This document shows positions 61,827 to 64,000 of a stretch of 64,000 nucleotides of DNA, one piece after another. Below the pieces are notes generated by a model that was not told the DNA's origin, made no database searches, and saw only the letters and a program-made list of their open reading frames with translations. The stretch lies in NCBI GenBank assembly GCA_964615975.1, contig CAZTTH010000015.1:12411-76410 (forward strand). Direction: 5' to 3'. Made by a program: the position numbers and the translations under genes. Source of the stretch: CAZTTH01 sp964615975. GTDB taxonomy: Bacteria; Verrucomicrobiota; Lentisphaeria; JABSQK01; JAJFLO01. Positions within the stretch are counted from its first letter, which is position 1; each line of letters starts with the position of its first letter.

Positions 61827-63752
61827 TCAGTGTGAAAAGTAAGATTCAAGATTTTCAGCGTAAGGCGAATCAGGATAGGTTTCACGAAAAAACCTATACG
61901 CGTCATGCATTGAATCCATGCGGCCATTCAAATTATATGCCAGAATGGCGTAGTAGATGGCTTCTGGTTCCAACGAGTAATTCTGAATATCCGGAGGACT
62001 GAATTCCGAACATAGCCTGCCAAATGTCTGAAGCAGGGTCTGCAGGTCAATTCCATAGCGCAATGTCAATTGAAATATCAGCAATTGTTGTTCGAAGGTC
62101 TCGGTTATATCAGCGGGATCAACCACCACTGGCGGGCTTTCTTTTCGATAAATGGGATAGATGGGCATGTCATACCCCTTAAAAAGCGAGGGGATCATTG
62201 GTTTTGGTGGTGTTATTACCGAATCCAATTGATAATGGAATTTTTTCATTAACGGGCTAATGGATCCATCATACTGATATAAAACCGCAAAATCAGGAGA
62301 AACCAGTGCCAGGAACATGGGAGTAATGGCAATTGGCACCTGCTGCATATTGATAAATCCGAACCGACTTAATGACCAATCCCTGAGGGCATTGATTTCC
62401 TTCGTTTTACCATTTTCCTGTCCGTATTGTTTGCCAAAGGTAATGCCCTCAAGTCCTAATAATGGGGGATTTTGGCTTTGTTGGGCGATAATCGGATAGC
62501 GTTTACGAAGACCGATGTGACTATCATTAACCAGGGTATGTAATAATTGTCCGGCAATGATTGCGATCAGGATAAAATAAAGAAGACCAACACCCCACCC
62601 GAAACGGAAATGGTGGTGTAATTTCATGGCGGCATAGGCAATCATCAGACTCAGGGAGATTATCAGTGGCAAATAGAAGCGCGGGAAGGTAAAACGCATG
62701 AGCTGGAGGAACAGAATATGGATGGAAAGCAGCAACACCAGATTTATTATCAACAATTGCCGCAATCTGCGATCTGAATTCCACCAGAAAAGCGCACCAG
62801 CAACACACATTAATGAGACGATAACCGTTGGCCAATCCAGCATCACACAGACATCTGTGAGTGATTTTAATAACAGTTCACCCCGGCCTGCAATGCTATT
62901 TTCATAGCGAAACGCATTGGTAGACGCATGGACGGAAGTCCACCCACTGAAATGTCCGTGAAAGACGTTGTATCCACCGGCACTTTTGTAGATGACCGCG
63001 ATGGTTATGAAAAAGGAGATCAGGCAATAAAATAGTGGGATAAGTTTGGTTTTTATCATTTCCTTATTAGTCGGAATGTAAATCAAAAGGCAGGGAAGCA
63101 GGTAACTGGCATATACATGATCCTTGGTACAAAACGAACAGGCGACCAGGATGCCAAAAACAGCATTTGCCAGGTGCCATTTAAGCGGCGACACCTGACG
63201 CAATTCATACCCCCACAACAGGATAACCCACGACCAAGCAAACCAAAAAACATAGGGCTGATCCATATTGGTGGTGTGAGCATAAAACAGACTACACGGA
63301 TTGAGGAGATAAACCAGCGGCGCGATCACACTCCACTGACGCAGCTTCAACCAGCCAGAAGCCAAAACATAAAGTGCGAGTGCGGTTCCCAGTGTCATTA
63401 CACTCACCACCAGTCGGAACTGCCCTATCCTCTTCGACGATATCGCGACAATGGCTTCGCTGTTGGGGTTAGGTGGTTTTATGGGTGGACTTGCCCAATC
63501 CCAAATGAGATATTGCAATGGAGGATAGCGATAGACATCGACCTGCATGAATGCTTTGCTATTATAGGCGGGATTCATTGGAACAGTATCCGGGGGAAAG
63601 CAAGATAGATTAGGCAACCCCCAGGAGTGACTAAAATAGTGCAACACTCCCCACACCAATATGATGATTGCCAATGAAATCTTATGCGGCAATCCCCTAG
63701 AGAGTGCATTAATCTCGTTCGCGGAAGAATTTTTTGTCTTTTTGCCCGGCAT
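61827..63752 (-). CDS. Second GT-C-like membrane glycosyltransferase
   Basis: 641 residues with about ten membrane segments. The first loop has acidic residues and the pattern SKAFMQVDVYRYPPLQYLIWDW, and a later segment reads LVYLLNPCSLFYAHTTNMDQPYVFWFAWSWVILLWGYEL. This is typical of GT-C (PMT/ArnT-like) enzymes, where NPCSLFYAHTTNMDQ resembles the conserved family segment. The C-terminal 200 residues are soluble, ending in a TPR-like part. AGGAA lies before the ATG at 63752. A glycan-building role with the neighbour at 59978 is likely but its substrate is unknown. Confidence 0.75.
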   Translation of the reverse strand: MPGKKTKNSSANEINALSRGLPHKISLAIIILVWGVLHYFSHSWGLPNLSCFPPDTVPMNPAYNSKAFMQVDVYRYPPLQYLIWDWASPPIKPPNPNSEAIVAISSKRIGQFRLVVSVMTLGTALALYVLASGWLKLRQWSVIAPLVYLLNPCSLFYAHTTNMDQPYVFWFAWSWVILLWGYELRQVSPLKWHLANAVFGILVACSFCTKDHVYASYLLPCLLIYIPTNKEMIKTKLIPLFYCLISFFITIAVIYKSAGGYNVFHGHFSGWTSVHASTNAFRYENSIAGRGELLLKSLTDVCVMLDWPTVIVSLMCVAGALFWWNSDRRLRQLLIINLVLLLSIHILFLQLMRFTFPRFYLPLIISLSLMIAYAAMKLHHHFRFGWGVGLLYFILIAIIAGQLLHTLVNDSHIGLRKRYPIIAQQSQNPPLLGLEGITFGKQYGQENGKTKEINALRDWSLSRFGFINMQQVPIAITPMFLALVSPDFAVLYQYDGSISPLMKKFHYQLDSVITPPKPMIPSLFKGYDMPIYPIYRKESPPVVVDPADITETFEQQLLIFQLTLRYGIDLQTLLQTFGRLCSEFSPPDIQNYSLEPEAIYYAILAYNLNGRMDSMHDAYRFFRETYPDSPYAENLESYFSH

Positions 63753-63875
63753 TATCAGTGTTCCTGCTTATAAAGTTTAACCGATTAATGAAATTTATTC
63801 ACATAATTCTTGATGACAGAGAATCTACCTGAAGTTTTTACAGACTAAATCACAGAATGGAGAAATTCATTTTCT

Positions 63876-63961
63876 GCACCCGATCAGGAGTTAAAAAACT
63901 TCGCACGAATGCCAGCATGATTGGAACGGCAGCAGAGAAAATTGCGCTTGCTTGCAGTCTA
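63876..63961 (-). repeat. Stop-codon-linked repeat, copy D
   Basis: On the minus strand it begins TAGACTGCAAGCAAGCGC, then GCTGCCGTTCCAATCA, TGCTGGCATTCGTGCG, a TTTTTT run and CCTGATCGGGTGC. It matches copies A-C along its length with one or two single-base gaps. By analogy with A and C, its TAG is the stop of a gene running off the right edge. Confidence 0.7.
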
Positions 63962-64000
63962 ATTCAACGTCATGGATTTAAGGCGCAAGGCATTGACCAG
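63959..64000 (-). CDS. Possible C-terminal end of a gene cut by the window edge
   Basis: The minus-strand frame into the TAG of repeat copy D is open to the edge and reads LVNALRLKSMTLN-stop. Only 13 residues are visible, so the evidence is mainly the position of the repeat: copies A and C start at the stop codon of a gene. The product is not identifiable. Confidence 0.25.
   Translation of the reverse strand: MVNALRLKSMTLN

Noticed and set aside
16796..63961. The stop-linked repeats as integron attC sites
   Set aside because: attC sites also lie at gene ends and have inverted-repeat structure, and copy B has ATTCAAC near its start. But the closing GTTRRRY core is not present (GTTCAAT, GTTCTAT, GTTCGGT), copies are 10-22 kb apart on both strands, and no integrase next to a cassette array is seen.

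Overview
The window reads as a stretch of a Gram-negative bacterial chromosome of moderate GC content. It carries housekeeping genes (pnp, hemA, prfB, ligA, thiC, ruvC, trxB, uppP) mixed with many secreted, membrane and signalling proteins. A TonB-dependent receptor, lipoprotein-like secreted proteins and undecaprenyl-diphosphatase indicate a diderm envelope. The gene order is not that of a proteobacterial or Gram-positive model: yebC-ruvC lacks ruvAB, recD lacks recBC, and treZ-glgX lacks treY. Cohesin-like and HYR-like secreted proteins and a DUF4175-like giant fit an uncultured diderm lineage, perhaps of the PVC/FCB type. I cannot assign a phylum from sequence alone. I see no prophage, intact insertion sequence, CRISPR array or rRNA.

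Layout. 1-4.4 kb (minus): 5' part of pnp, then a YugP-like zinc protease and recD with overlapping ends, and a 3D-domain lipoprotein. 4.8-9.4 kb: hemX-hemA, ferritin, a Nudix hydrolase, tRNA-Leu(GAG), trxB. 9.7-15 kb (plus): yebC-ruvC, thiC, a family 2 glycosyltransferase, a Xer recombinase. 15-21.2 kb (minus): an SGNH-like protein whose nucleophile serine is glycine, a 1075-residue DUF4175-like protein, and prfB with an intact programmed +1 frameshift site. 21.5-28.5 kb: a polytopic membrane protein, a receiver-Ser/Thr kinase fusion, a DoxX protein, ligA, and a transaldolase with a histone-H1-like tail. 29.1-32.5 kb: a single 1140-residue polypeptide joining E1-alpha, E1-beta, lipoyl and ketoacyl synthase III domains. 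32.7-36.2 kb (minus): a tight operon of lytic transglycosylase, SirB1-like protein, secreted protein and the ribosome GTPase RbgA/YlqF. 36.8-41 kb: treZ and glgX. 41.1-49 kb: TonB-dependent receptor, YfiR-like protein, CHASE8-type hybrid histidine kinase and receiver-histidine kinase, probably one envelope-sensing system. 49.5-64 kb: uppP, azurin-like cupredoxin, a secreted protein, a ROK protein, three neighbouring cohesin-like genes, an ABC-2 permease with a partner protein, and two large GT-C-like membrane proteins.

The most notable observations are four. (1) The E1-lipoyl-KASIII fusion looks like a self-contained 2-oxoacid-to-condensation enzyme; all catalytic residues are present but no E2 acyltransferase domain is. 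(2) A dispersed repeat family of about 87 nt has four copies, each placed at or just after a stop codon; in two or three copies the repeat itself supplies the TAG stop. (3) The transaldolase has a Lys/Ala/Pro tail preceded by an in-frame ATG with a Shine-Dalgarno-like sequence, so a separate H1-like protein may be made from inside the gene. (4) A palindromic, MITE-like structured element lies among the cohesin genes.
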